Source: Saccharothrix luteola
GTDB taxonomy: Bacteria; Actinomycetota; Actinomycetes; Mycobacteriales; Pseudonocardiaceae
DNA length: 64,000 nt
Assembly (NCBI RefSeq): GCF_020859565.1
Contig: NZ_JAJHUO010000023.1
Span: forward strand, 62,001-126,000
Direction of reading: 5' to 3'
Numbering within the stretch: position 1 is the first letter of the stretch; every line of letters begins with the position of its first letter. Below, piece after piece: positions 44,578-52,600 of this stretch. The position numbers and the translations under genes were made by a program. Under the pieces are notes generated by a model. That model saw only the letters and a list, made by a program, of their open reading frames with translations. It made no database searches and was not told where the DNA came from.

Positions 44578-44967
44578 TCACGGTTTCGTGACTTCGTGCC
44601 CGGACGACCGCAGCGCCTGCACGGCGCGGGCCAGGTCGCCCGACTTCACCAGCAGGTGGTCGGTGTCGTAGGTGGACAGCGCGAACAGGCTCACGCCCGC
44701 CGCGGCCAGTTCACCCGACAGGGCGGCCATGATGCCGGTGAGGGTGAACTCCAGCGGACCGCGCACGGTCAGCAACCGCCAGCCGGGCTGCGCGGTGCCA
44801 GCCTCCGGCGCGTGCTCGGCCGGGCACACAATCGACAGCTCGTCTGGTGTCCTGGTCACCGAGACCAGGCCGGTCGCGTCGAGCAGCCCGGCCGGGACGG
44901 GCGCGTCGGCGGGCAGCCGCGCGACGGTGTACTCGCCCGGCTGGACGTCGACGATCAGCCGCTTCAC
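44578..44967 (-). CDS. ACT-domain (CASTOR-like) protein
   Basis: 129-aa protein with two ACT-like halves: KRLIVDVQPGEYTVARLP with TRTPDELSIVCP, and TLTGIMAALSGELAAAGVSLFALSTYDTDHLLVKSGDLARAVQAL. The second block is the typical ACT_7/CASTOR ligand-binding unit that senses amino acids in other proteins. No catalytic domain. It lies 6 bp after thyX in the same direction, so it is probably co-transcribed. The ligand and role are unknown. Confidence 0.88.
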   Translation of the reverse strand: MKRLIVDVQPGEYTVARLPADAPVPAGLLDATGLVSVTRTPDELSIVCPAEHAPEAGTAQPGWRLLTVRGPLEFTLTGIMAALSGELAAAGVSLFALSTYDTDHLLVKSGDLARAVQALRSSGHEVTKP

Positions 44968-44973
44968 CGGCCG

Positions 44974-45723
44974 TCAGCCTTCGGTGACCAGCGGGCTGGA
45001 GGCGACCTCGGTGCCGTCGGCCAGGGTGGAGATGGTGAAGTCGGCGAACACGTTGGCCGCCGCCTTCTGCAGCTCGCGCAGGCACTCCACGGCCAGGGCG
45101 CGGATCTCCACGTCGGCGTGCTCGGTGGCGCGCATGGCGATGAAGTGCCGCCACGCGCGGTAGTTCCCGGTCACCACGATGCGGGTCTCGGTGGCGTTGG
45201 GCAGGATCGCCCTGGCGGCCTGGCGCGCCTGCTTGCGGCGCAAGGTGGCGCTGGGCACGTCGGAGAACTTCTCCTCCAAGCCCTTGAGCAGCTCGTTGTA
45301 GGCGTCGACGCTCGCCTGCGCGGCGGCGAGGAACTTCTCGTGCAGCTCCGGGTCGTTCGCGATGACGTCCGGCTCGACCATGGCGGCGTTGCGCTCGGGG
45401 ACGTACCGCTGGGACAGCTGCGAGTACGAGAAGTGGCGGTGCCGGATCAGCTCGTGCGTGAGCGAGCGGGAGATGCCGGTCAGGTAGAAGCTGACCGAGC
45501 CGTGCTCCAGCACGGACAGGTGGCCGACCTCGATGATGTGCTTGATGTAGCCGGCGTTCGTGGCGGTGGCCGGGTTCGGCTTGGTCCACGACTGGTAGCA
45601 GGCGCGGCCGGCGAACTCCGCCAGCGCCTCGCCGCCGTCGGCGTCGGTGGACCACGGGACGCCGTCCGGGGGGAAGAACTCCGTCTTCGCGATCAACTGC
45701 ACCTTCGGCGCCACCGTCTCCAT
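44974..45723 (-). CDS. thyX: Flavin-dependent thymidylate synthase ThyX
   Basis: 249-aa FAD-dependent enzyme methylating dUMP to dTMP with NADPH and methylene-tetrahydrofolate. The diagnostic RHR-x7-S motif is present as RHRHFSYSQLSQRYVPE (about residue 95). Other blocks: ACYQSWTKPN, EVGHLSVLEHGSVSFYLTGISRS, and NYRAWRHFIAMRATEHADVEIRALA near the C-terminus. ATG at 45723 is preceded by TAGGGT 7 nt upstream. Same neighbourhood as M. tuberculosis thyX (Rv2754c) beside dapA. Confidence 0.96.
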   Translation of the reverse strand: METVAPKVQLIAKTEFFPPDGVPWSTDADGGEALAEFAGRACYQSWTKPNPATATNAGYIKHIIEVGHLSVLEHGSVSFYLTGISRSLTHELIRHRHFSYSQLSQRYVPERNAAMVEPDVIANDPELHEKFLAAAQASVDAYNELLKGLEEKFSDVPSATLRRKQARQAARAILPNATETRIVVTGNYRAWRHFIAMRATEHADVEIRALAVECLRELQKAAANVFADFTISTLADGTEVASSPLVTEG

Positions 45724-45730
45724 GGCTCGA

Positions 45731-45736
45731 ACCCTA
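45731..45736 (-). promoter_or_regulatory. -10 box TAGGGT of leaderless thyX
   Basis: TANNNT hexamer 7 nt upstream of the ATG at 45723. Confidence 0.55.
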
Positions 45737-45824
45737 ACCGAAGCCGTCCGCGCCGTTGCCCGACACCGGTGCTCGGCCGCCGCCGTTCGGCCCACGGCGC
45801 GGCGTCCGTTCGCGACGCGCACCG

Positions 45825-45880
45825 TGACGTCATGAACGACATCACCGACTTCCTTGACTGATGTCAGGTTTGACGTCATG
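45825..45880. promoter_or_regulatory. Paired TGACGTCA palindromes upstream of the HicB-like gene
   Basis: TGACGTCATG occurs at 45825-45834 and 45871-45880 (46 bp apart). A related TGAC-TGA-TGTCA sequence lies just before the second copy. The second copy ends 9 bp before the ATG at 45889. Autoregulation by the ribbon-helix-helix protein is inferred. Confidence 0.5.
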
Positions 45881-45888
45881 GTGGTGTC

Positions 45889-46407
45889 ATGGATCTGTCG
45901 CCGTACATCGCAGCACTGCGCGAGGACCTCGCGACGGCCGCGTCCGCCGGGGACGACAACACCCGGCGCACCGCGGCCCTGCTGTCCGCAGCTTTGGAGC
46001 CCGCCGCGCGGCTCGCGCTCATGAACGCGCTGTCCGACCTGGCCGCGGAGGTCACCGCGGCCCTCGACGGCCCTGTCGTCGACGTGCGGTTGGACGGACG
46101 GGACGTGCAGGTGGTCGTCACCGGCACGGCCGCTCGGGAGGAACACGAACCCGAGCCGCAGGAAGTTCCCCGGCCCTCCGCCGGTGACGCCACGCGCGTC
46201 ACCCTGCGGCTGCTGGACGAGCTGAAGTCGAAGGCCGAGCAAGCCGCCGCGGCCCAGGGGATGTCGCTGAACACGTTCGTCGCGCAGGCCGTGCAGGGCG
46301 CGGTCGGCGGGCGGCGTGGTGGCCACAAGCACTGGGGGCCGCCGAAGGACCAGTCGGGCGGCGAATCGTCGTCGTCCTCCCGCGTGCGCGGCTGGGTGCA
46401 GGGCTGA
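45889..46407 (+). CDS. HicB-like protein with C-terminal ribbon-helix-helix
   Basis: 172-aa protein. The N-terminal half (MDLSPYIAALREDLATAASAGDDNTRRTAALLSAALEP blocks, about 1-80) is helical. After an acidic linker, residues about 103-140 (TRVTLRLLDELKSKAEQAAAAQGMSLNTFVAQAVQGAV) match the Arc/HicB ribbon-helix-helix fold. A basic Gly/Ser-rich tail follows. No HicA toxin gene is nearby; instead it is followed by a DUF4097 gene after 9 bp, a recurrent actinobacterial pair. The paired TGACGTCA palindromes upstream are candidate binding sites. Confidence 0.8.
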   Translation: MDLSPYIAALREDLATAASAGDDNTRRTAALLSAALEPAARLALMNALSDLAAEVTAALDGPVVDVRLDGRDVQVVVTGTAAREEHEPEPQEVPRPSAGDATRVTLRLLDELKSKAEQAAAAQGMSLNTFVAQAVQGAVGGRRGGHKHWGPPKDQSGGESSSSSRVRGWVQG

Positions 46408-46416
46408 GGGGGGATC

Positions 46417-47310
46417 ATGGAATCGGATGTCGTCGTTCGGCAGCAGAGCTTCGAGGTCGACGGGGCCGTGGAGGTCGACGTGGCGCTGCTCGCCGGCCGG
46501 GTGCGGGTGCACCTGGTCGACGAGCCGGGCGTGCACGTCGAGGTCAAGCACGACCCGTCGCCGGGCGAGTCGTGGGCCGCGGGCCTGTCCGGGCTGCTGA
46601 GCTGGGTGAACGACCAGTTCGGCAACGGCCGCGGCGGGCAGCCGGCGGGACCGGCGGAGGCGGTGCGCGACGCCCGGCTCGAGCTGTCCGGCGGGCGGGT
46701 GACGGTGCACTCGTCCAAGGCGCTGCCGCTGCGCGCCGTGCCGCTGAGCGTGACGGTGCGCGCGCCGGCCGGCTCCCACGTGATCACCAAGGCCGGTTCG
46801 GCGGAGGTGACCGTGACCGGCGCGGCGGGTCGGCTGGAGGTCCAGACCGGCACCGGTGACGTGACCGCGGATCGCGCGGACGCGTCGTCGCAGGTCAACT
46901 CGGGTTCGGGCAAGCTGAGGCTCGGGCCGATGCTCGGCGGGCTGCGGGCGAAGACCGGCAGCGGCGACGTCGAGGTGTCGTCGATCGGCGGGAACACCGT
47001 GATCTACACGGGCACCGGCGACGTCTGGCTGGGCGCCGTGCAGAGCGACGTGCAGGTGCGGACGGGCGGCGGTGACGTCACCATCGCCGACGCCGCGTCC
47101 GGCAAGGTCCAGCTGGGCACCGGCTCGGGCGACGTCCGCGTCGGCGTGCGGCCCGGCGTGGCCGCGCAGGTCGACCTGGCGTCCACCTCGGGCTCGGCGC
47201 GCAGCGACCTGGACGTCTCCGACACGCCGCCGGCCGACGAGCCGTCCCTGTTCATCACCGGCCGGACCGGCAGCGGCACCGCCCTGGTGACCACGGCGAC
47301 TACGGCCTGA
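46417..47310 (+). CDS. DUF4097 beta-strand-repeat protein
   Basis: 297-aa protein predicted to be a right-handed beta-solenoid. Short repeats of the GTGDV/GSGDV type recur from about residue 140 onward (QTGTGDVTADRA, KTGSGDVEVSSI, YTGTGDVWLGAV, TGGGDVTIAD, GTGSGDVRVGV, RTGSGTAL). It lacks an evident signal peptide or membrane segment. The function of DUF4097 is unknown. It is co-directional with the HicB-like gene and ends at a hairpin shared with the convergent NB-ARC gene. Confidence 0.88.
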   Translation: MESDVVVRQQSFEVDGAVEVDVALLAGRVRVHLVDEPGVHVEVKHDPSPGESWAAGLSGLLSWVNDQFGNGRGGQPAGPAEAVRDARLELSGGRVTVHSSKALPLRAVPLSVTVRAPAGSHVITKAGSAEVTVTGAAGRLEVQTGTGDVTADRADASSQVNSGSGKLRLGPMLGGLRAKTGSGDVEVSSIGGNTVIYTGTGDVWLGAVQSDVQVRTGGGDVTIADAASGKVQLGTGSGDVRVGVRPGVAAQVDLASTSGSARSDLDVSDTPPADEPSLFITGRTGSGTALVTTATTA

Positions 47311-47330
47311 CCACCGGTCACCGAGCCGAC

Positions 47331-47367
47331 GCCGCGGCGTGCGCACCCCCGATGCGCGCGCCGCGGC
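47331..47367. terminator. Bidirectional hairpin between DUF4097 and NB-ARC genes
   Basis: 15-bp stem with one mismatch (GCCGCGGCGTGCGCA / TGCGCGCGCCGCGGC), 7-nt loop. It sits 20 bp after the DUF4097 stop and directly at the 3' end of the convergent NB-ARC gene. Confidence 0.65.
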
Positions 47368-47368
47368 T

Positions 47369-48649
47369 TCACTCGGTCAACCGCCGGAGCCGCCTCGTGA
47401 GGGCGTGGTCGGGCCCGTACAGCTTGGCGGCGTGTTCCGCGCTCTTGCGGTACACCTCGACGGCTTGGCCACCGGCAAACCTGGTGTACGAGAGCGCCGC
47501 CAGCAGGTGCGACATCGGTGGCAACGTGGTGTCGGTCAGGTTGTAGAACGACACGAGCAGAGCCGACTTGGCGAACGCGTGTCGGTCTCGGCCCATCCGT
47601 TCGGGCAGGCTGCGGAGCGCGGCTTGCAGGAGGCGGTGCATCGAGATCGTGTCACCGGTCCGCCGGACCAGTCCGTACTTGACCAACAGGCCGATGGCGC
47701 GCATCCACCGGACCGGATCGGCCGTCGCGTCGGCGAACCGCGGGTCGTCCTGGCGGATGGCCTGCCTCAACGGTTCGAGCGGTATGTCGTCCGGGGCGAG
47801 GTAAGCGCTGATCAAGGCCCCCGCCACGGCGACGGGCTCCTGTCGCGCCACCCGCTGGAGCGACAGCCCCCACACCGTGGCGACGGTGTGGGGATAGCCG
47901 GGCACATCGCCCTCCGCCAGCAAGGCGGACTCGTGGGTGTCGAGCAGGGTCAGGTACTCCTCGACCGGCAGCGCCGTCTCCTCCAGGTACGCGGCGGCTT
48001 GGGCCAGCCCGAGCGGGAGGTCGCCCAGCACGTCCGCCAACCGGTCAGCCTGCTCAGCGGTCGTCGCGGGCACTCGTCCGCGCAGGAAGTCCACGGACTC
48101 CGGGCGGGACAACGCGTCGAGCTCGACCGTGCGGCCGAGGCCGCCGAAACCGGTGTTGCGGGTGGTGACCAGCACATGGCCGCCGACCGGGAGGTGCTCG
48201 TGGACGTCACCAGGGCGCTCGGCGTTGTCGAAGATGAGCAACCACCCCGGTTCGGCGCTCAGCACCGAGCGCAGGTCGGCCGTCGCGGGCAGGCCGAGCG
48301 CCGCCTTGAGCCGCTCGAAGTGGTCCGGGATGAGCTCCGGCTGCTCGGCGGGGATCCAGTACGCCCACTGGTACTCGGCCCGGTGGCGGTAGGCGTACTC
48401 GATCGCGGTCTGGGACTTGCCCACCCCGCCCAAGCCGTGCAGCGAGTGCACGGAGACGACGCTGGTCGACAAGCCCTCGTGGATGCGGGCCAGCACGTCC
48501 TCACGGCCGGTGAAGTTCGGGTTGCGCGGCGGGAGGTTCCAGACGGGCGGAGCGGGCGGCGCGGGGGCGGGCTGGTTGACGATGACGTCGCGACCGGCTT
48601 GGTAGACCCGGCTGCCGTCGCTCGCCTCGGCCCGCTGCCCTTCGGTCAC
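47369..48649 (-). CDS. NB-ARC (STAND) ATPase, short form
   Basis: 426-aa NLR-like signalling ATPase. N-terminal SRVYQAGRDVIVNQP resembles the GRDQ-type motif found ahead of actinobacterial NB-ARC proteins. The NB-ARC has Walker A LHGLGGVGKSQTAIEYAYRH (about 70), Walker B GWLLIFDNAERP, LVTTRN (RNBS-B-like), LPLGLAQAAAYLEE (GxP motif) and a winged helix. The usual long TPR sensor array is nearly absent: the protein ends after one TPR-like unit (KLYGPDHALTRRLRRLTE). Its GTG overlaps the tetR stop (GTGA), making it third in an AKR-tetR-NB-ARC unit. A defence or signalling role is possible but unproven. Confidence 0.85.
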   Translation of the reverse strand: MTEGQRAEASDGSRVYQAGRDVIVNQPAPAPPAPPVWNLPPRNPNFTGREDVLARIHEGLSTSVVSVHSLHGLGGVGKSQTAIEYAYRHRAEYQWAYWIPAEQPELIPDHFERLKAALGLPATADLRSVLSAEPGWLLIFDNAERPGDVHEHLPVGGHVLVTTRNTGFGGLGRTVELDALSRPESVDFLRGRVPATTAEQADRLADVLGDLPLGLAQAAAYLEETALPVEEYLTLLDTHESALLAEGDVPGYPHTVATVWGLSLQRVARQEPVAVAGALISAYLAPDDIPLEPLRQAIRQDDPRFADATADPVRWMRAIGLLVKYGLVRRTGDTISMHRLLQAALRSLPERMGRDRHAFAKSALLVSFYNLTDTTLPPMSHLLAALSYTRFAGGQAVEVYRKSAEHAAKLYGPDHALTRRLRRLTE

Positions 48650-49233
48650 CGTCCGGACTGTAGTCCCGCCACCAGAAGGGAAACCACCGCGTCGAACGCC
48701 GCGTCGACGTCCGGGGCGGACCAGTCGCCGGCGTGGGCCGGGTCGTGGAAGCGCGCGGTGGCGTCGAAGACGGCTTTGGCGCTGACGGCCGGGTCCGCCG
48801 TGGTGAAGTCGCCGGAGGCCACGCCGTCGGCGACGATCCTGGTCAGGTCCTCGACCATCGCCGCGATGTGCGAGGCGACGACGGAGCTGTTCTCGTTCAC
48901 CAGCACCGAGTACGTGGCGAACAGCTCCGGGTCGCCGAGGGCCTTCTTGCGCTTGGACTCGAAGAGCGCCGCCAGCCAGTCGCGCAGGCGCTGCGACGCG
49001 GGGGTGTCGGCGGCGGCCAGCTCCGCCAGGCCCGCGTGCGCGCGGTCGAGCCAGCGCTGGGTGACGGCCTCCCGCAGCGCCGTCTTGGTCGGGAAGTGCC
49101 GGTAGACGCTGCCGTGGCTCACGCCGAGGGCGCGGGCCACGTCCACCACGGTCGCCTTGGCCGGGCCGAAGCGGCGGAGGACGTCCTCCGTGGTGCTGAG
49201 GATGTCCTCCGCGGTCAGTGCGCCTTCCGCCAC
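48646..49233 (-). CDS. TetR-family transcriptional regulator
   Basis: 195-aa repressor. The helix-turn-helix is in ILSTTEDVLRRFGPAKATVVDVARALGVSHGSVYRHFPTKTALREAV blocks (about 8-55). The C-terminal ligand-binding domain belongs to a TetR_C_17-like group (WLDRAHAGLAELAAADTPASQRLRDWLAAL). I chose GTG at 49233, with GGGAG 6 nt upstream. It lies 70 bp downstream of the aldo-keto reductase and is coupled to the NB-ARC gene. The likely operator is the 32-bp inverted repeat in front of the reductase gene. Confidence 0.92.
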   Translation of the reverse strand: MAEGALTAEDILSTTEDVLRRFGPAKATVVDVARALGVSHGSVYRHFPTKTALREAVTQRWLDRAHAGLAELAAADTPASQRLRDWLAALFESKRKKALGDPELFATYSVLVNENSSVVASHIAAMVEDLTRIVADGVASGDFTTADPAVSAKAVFDATARFHDPAHAGDWSAPDVDAAFDAVVSLLVAGLQSGR

Positions 49234-49303
49234 GTGGTGCTCCCTGGTGTCGCCGGCTGGTCCGGTCAATTGTGCGCGCACCGGCCGACCGCCCCGGCCG
49301 CGG

Positions 49304-50317
49304 TCAGCGCTCGCTGTCCAGGTGCGCCATGAGGGCAGGCGCGTAGCGCTCGCCCGCCGCGGCGTCGGCCGGGACCGCCGCCTCGATCCGGGTCAGGTCC
49401 GACTCGGTGAGCGTGACGTCCAGCGCGCCGAGCGCCTCGGTCAGCCGGTCGCGGCGGCGCGCGCCCACCAGCGGGACGATGTCCTCGCTCTGGGCCAGGA
49501 CCCAGGCGATGGCCAGCTGCGCGACCGTCGTGCCCTTCTCGGCGGCCACCGCGCGCAGGGCCTCCACCAGCGACAGGTTGTGGTCGAGGTTGTCGCCCTG
49601 GAACCGCGGCGAGACCGCGCGGAAGTCCTCGGCCTGCCGGGACGCCGTCCAGTGGCCCGAGATCAGGCCGCGCGACAGCACTCCGTACGCCGTGACGCCG
49701 ATGCCCAGCTCGCGGGCGGTGGGCAGGATCTCCGCCTCGATGCCCCGCGAGATCAGCGAGTACTCGATCTGGAGGTCGACGATCGGGTGGACGGCGTCGG
49801 CCCGGCGCAGCGTGTCCGCGCCGACCTCGGACAGGCCGATGTGGCGGACGTGGCCCTTCTCGACCTCCTCCTTGATCGCGCCCACGGTCTCCTCGATCGG
49901 GACGGCCGGGTCGAGGCGGGCCGGGCGGTAGACGTCGACGTGGTCCGTGCCGAGCCGGCGCAACGTGTAGGCGAGGAAGTTGCGCACGGCCTCGGGCCTG
50001 CCGTCGTTGCCGTGCCAGCCGCCGTCCGCGTCGCGCAGCGCGCCGAACTTGACGCTGATCGCCACGTCGTCGCGGTTGCGGTCGCGCAGGGCCTGGCGGA
50101 TCAGCAGCTCGTTGTGGCCCATGCCGTAGAAGTCGCCCGTGTCGAGCAGCGTCACGCCCGCGTCGACGGCGGCGTGGATGGTGGCCACGCTCTCCGCCTC
50201 GTCGGCCGGGCCGTACAGGTCCGACATGCCCATGCAGCCGAGGCCGAGCGCGGACACCTCGGGACCGGTCGTGCCCAGGACCCGACGCCGGGTCACGCGG
50301 TGGGTGGAGTTCGTCAT
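49304..50317 (-). CDS. Aldo/keto reductase
   Basis: 337-aa NADPH-dependent oxidoreductase with a TIM barrel. Starts with RRVLGTTGPEVSALGLGCMGMSDLYG. The catalytic tetrad is visible as Asp and Tyr in LLDTGDFYGMGHNELL (about 56-61), Lys in VAISVKFG and a His-equivalent position after VDVYRPARLD. The cofactor-binding end is PLVGARRRDRLTEALGAL. The physiological substrate is unknown. It appears leaderless: CATAGT lies 6 nt before the ATG with a TTGAAA -35 at 17-bp spacing, and the -35 lies inside a palindrome. Confidence 0.92.
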   Translation of the reverse strand: MTNSTHRVTRRRVLGTTGPEVSALGLGCMGMSDLYGPADEAESVATIHAAVDAGVTLLDTGDFYGMGHNELLIRQALRDRNRDDVAISVKFGALRDADGGWHGNDGRPEAVRNFLAYTLRRLGTDHVDVYRPARLDPAVPIEETVGAIKEEVEKGHVRHIGLSEVGADTLRRADAVHPIVDLQIEYSLISRGIEAEILPTARELGIGVTAYGVLSRGLISGHWTASRQAEDFRAVSPRFQGDNLDHNLSLVEALRAVAAEKGTTVAQLAIAWVLAQSEDIVPLVGARRRDRLTEALGALDVTLTESDLTRIEAAVPADAAAGERYAPALMAHLDSER

Positions 50318-50323
50318 GGCTCC

Positions 50324-50352
50324 ACTATGCGACTTGGACTGACAGATTTCAA
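50324..50352 (-). promoter_or_regulatory. Promoter of the aldo/keto reductase gene
   Basis: -35 TTGAAA (50347-50352), 17-bp spacer, -10 CATAGT (50324-50329), 6 nt to the ATG at 50317. The best-formed -35/-10 pair seen in the window. Confidence 0.6.
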
Positions 50353-50366
50353 CTTCTGTCAGTCCA
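50335..50366. promoter_or_regulatory. 32-bp inverted repeat, probable TetR operator
   Basis: TGGACTGACAG-N10-CTGTCAGTCCA, 11-bp perfect arms around an AT-rich centre. It covers the -35 of the aldo/keto reductase promoter. It lies between the ycaQ stop and the reductase gene, so a terminator role is an alternative. Confidence 0.6.
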
Positions 50367-50380
50367 TCGAGTGGCGGGCC

Positions 50381-51601
50381 TCACCGCGCCACCGCTCTGA
50401 GGACGGGTGCGAGGTCGCCCTTGAGGACCACCTCGACGTCGTCCAACTCCAGCCAGTCCGCCATGTGCCGCAGCTCGGCGGCCAGCTCGACCGCGACCCG
50501 GCCCACGTCCGCGCCCGGCTCGGCGTACGCCGCCTGCACCCGCAGCACGCCCGCCGCCCGGTCCGCCTTCAGGTCGACCCGCCCCACCAGCTCGCCGTCC
50601 AGCAGGAACGGGAACACGTAGTAGCCGTGCACCCGCTTCGGCGCGGGCACGTAGATCTCGATCCGGTAGAAGAAGTCGAAGATGCGCTCGGTCCGGGCCC
50701 GCTCCCAGATCAGCGGGTCGAACGGGCACAGCAACGCCCGCCCGGTGATCCGCCGCGGCACGCGCGCCTCGACGTGCCGGTACGCGGGCACGCCCCACCC
50801 CCGCACCTCGACGGGCTCCAGCACCCCCACCTCCACCAGCTCCGCCACGGCCTGGCGACTGCGCGCGGGCTGCAACCGGTAGTAGTCACGCAGGTCGGGC
50901 TCCGTCGCCACGCCCATCGCCGTCGCCGCACGCGTCACCAGCTCCCGCGCGCCCTCCTCCGCCGATACCGACAGCCGCCGCGCCAGCACCTCCGGCGGCA
51001 GCACGCGTTCGCTCAGGTCGTACAGCCGCTCGAAACCGCGCCGCGTCCCGGTCGTCAGCACGCCCTCGCCGAACAGGTACTCGCACACCTTCTTGACCTC
51101 GGACCAGTTCCAGCCCCAGTGGTCCTTGGCCCGCGGCCCGCCACCGGCCAACGCCTTCTCGATCGCGCCCGCGCCGAGCGGCCCCAGCTCCTTCACCACC
51201 GCCAGGATGTCGTCCACGAGCTGCGGCGAGCGCTCGGCGACCGTCGTGTAGTTCTTCCACCAGCCGGGGCGCTTGGCCCCGGAGTGCAGCAACGGCCAGT
51301 CCTCCACCGGCACCAGGCTCGCCTCGTGCGCCCAGTACTCCACCAGCAGTCGCGGCTTGCGCACGCCGTGCGACCACGCCGCGTCGTCCACCAAGGACGG
51401 CGCGTAGGCCCCGAGCCTGCTGAACAACGGCATGTAGTGCGCGCGGACGGCGACGTTCACCGAGTCCAGCTGCAACAACCGGATCCGGGACAGCACCTTC
51501 TGCAAGTGCCGCCGGTTGGGCGCCGAGGCGGGCCGGGGGTCGGCGAAGCCCTGTGCGCCCAAGGCGATGCGACGAGCGACGTCAGCGTTCATCTTCTGCA
51601 C
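50381..51601 (-). CDS. YcaQ-family (HTH_42) DNA glycosylase
   Basis: 406-aa winged-helix protein of the YcaQ/AlkX family, whose members unhook interstrand crosslinks and remove bulky alkyl adducts. The N-terminal helical region contains the catalytic QLD-type motif in RIRLLQLDSVNVAVRAHYMPLFSRLG (about 40-65). Further conserved blocks are EYWAHEASLVP, WNWSEVKKVCEYLF and LLCPFDPLIWERARTERIFDF. In antibiotic-producing actinomycetes such proteins can give self-resistance; no biosynthetic cluster is visible here. Its ATG overlaps the EamA gene by 20 bp. Confidence 0.9.
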   Translation of the reverse strand: MQKMNADVARRIALGAQGFADPRPASAPNRRHLQKVLSRIRLLQLDSVNVAVRAHYMPLFSRLGAYAPSLVDDAAWSHGVRKPRLLVEYWAHEASLVPVEDWPLLHSGAKRPGWWKNYTTVAERSPQLVDDILAVVKELGPLGAGAIEKALAGGGPRAKDHWGWNWSEVKKVCEYLFGEGVLTTGTRRGFERLYDLSERVLPPEVLARRLSVSAEEGARELVTRAATAMGVATEPDLRDYYRLQPARSRQAVAELVEVGVLEPVEVRGWGVPAYRHVEARVPRRITGRALLCPFDPLIWERARTERIFDFFYRIEIYVPAPKRVHGYYVFPFLLDGELVGRVDLKADRAAGVLRVQAAYAEPGADVGRVAVELAAELRHMADWLELDDVEVVLKGDLAPVLRAVAR

Positions 51602-52478
51602 GGCTGGATACTCCCACCGGGGTACGACGTTTCCGCTCGGCCCGGACCACCAGCACCACCGCCAGGACCACCAGCAGACCGCCGAGCAGCTGCACCACCC
51701 CGAACCGCTCGTCGGCCAGCCACACCCCGAGCACCACCGCGATCACCGGGTTCACGTACGCGTAGGTCGCCACGGTCGACACCGGCAGCTGCCCCAGCAC
51801 GTACACGTACGAGCTGAACGCCAGCAACGACCCGAACACCACCAGGTAGCCCCACGCCACCCACGACGACGTGGTGATCGCGCCGAACGACACCCGTTCC
51901 CCGGCCACCAGCCCCGCCACCGTCAACGCCGTCCCACCGGCCAGCATCTCCACCGCGGACAGCGCGAACGGGTTCGCCGGCGTCTCCAGCCGACTGCTCA
52001 GGAACGACCCCAGCGCCCACCCGAACGCCGCCAGCAGCACCACCCACGGTCCCCACCACGACGAATCGCCCATGTCGTCCGACAACAGCACGGCCAGCCC
52101 CACCAGACCGATGGCCACGCCCGCGTACGTCACGCCGTGCGGCCGTTCACCGGCGATCCGCCGCATCAGCACCACGTACAGCGGCACGGACGCCACCAGC
52201 AGCGCCGCCAACCCCGACGCCACGGACTGCTCGGCCAGCACCACGAGGCCGTTGCCCCAGGCGGGCAGCAGGAGTCCCAGCAGCACCGCCGAGCCGAACT
52301 GCCGCCACGTCATCCGCAGCCCGCCGCGCCACGCCACCACCGCCGCCAGCACCAAGCCCGCGACCAGGAAGCGCGTGCCGCCCGACAACAGCGGTGGCAT
52401 CGACTCGATGGTGAACTTGATCCCCAGGTAGGTCGAACCCCAGACCACGTACACGACGCCCAACGCTGCCCAACGCAC
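51582..52478 (-). CDS. EamA/DMT-family transporter
   Basis: 298-aa protein with ten hydrophobic helices in two EamA repeats: VVYVVWGSTYLGIKFTIESMPPLLSGGTRFLVAG at the start, and a second copy from WVVLLAAFGWALGSFLSSR. A cytoplasmic basic tail follows. Members export metabolites such as amino acids; the substrate is unknown. It overlaps ycaQ by 20 bp, suggesting co-transcription of exporter and repair enzyme. Confidence 0.92.
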   Translation of the reverse strand: MRWAALGVVYVVWGSTYLGIKFTIESMPPLLSGGTRFLVAGLVLAAVVAWRGGLRMTWRQFGSAVLLGLLLPAWGNGLVVLAEQSVASGLAALLVASVPLYVVLMRRIAGERPHGVTYAGVAIGLVGLAVLLSDDMGDSSWWGPWVVLLAAFGWALGSFLSSRLETPANPFALSAVEMLAGGTALTVAGLVAGERVSFGAITTSSWVAWGYLVVFGSLLAFSSYVYVLGQLPVSTVATYAYVNPVIAVVLGVWLADERFGVVQLLGGLLVVLAVVLVVRAERKRRTPVGVSSRAEDER

Positions 52479-52588
52479 GTCACCGACGCTTTCACGCCGG
52501 CGCGGGTGGAATCACGCGGATTTCCGCCATGGCGCCGTGACATCGGACTCCCCCGGCTCCACGCGCCGGCCGCGCCACGCCGGCCGGA

Positions 52589-52594
52589 TAGGGT
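52589..52594 (+). promoter_or_regulatory. -10 box TAGGGT of leaderless GNAT gene
   Basis: TANNNT hexamer 6 nt upstream of the ATG at 52601. Confidence 0.5.
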
Positions 52595-52600
52595 GCCGCC

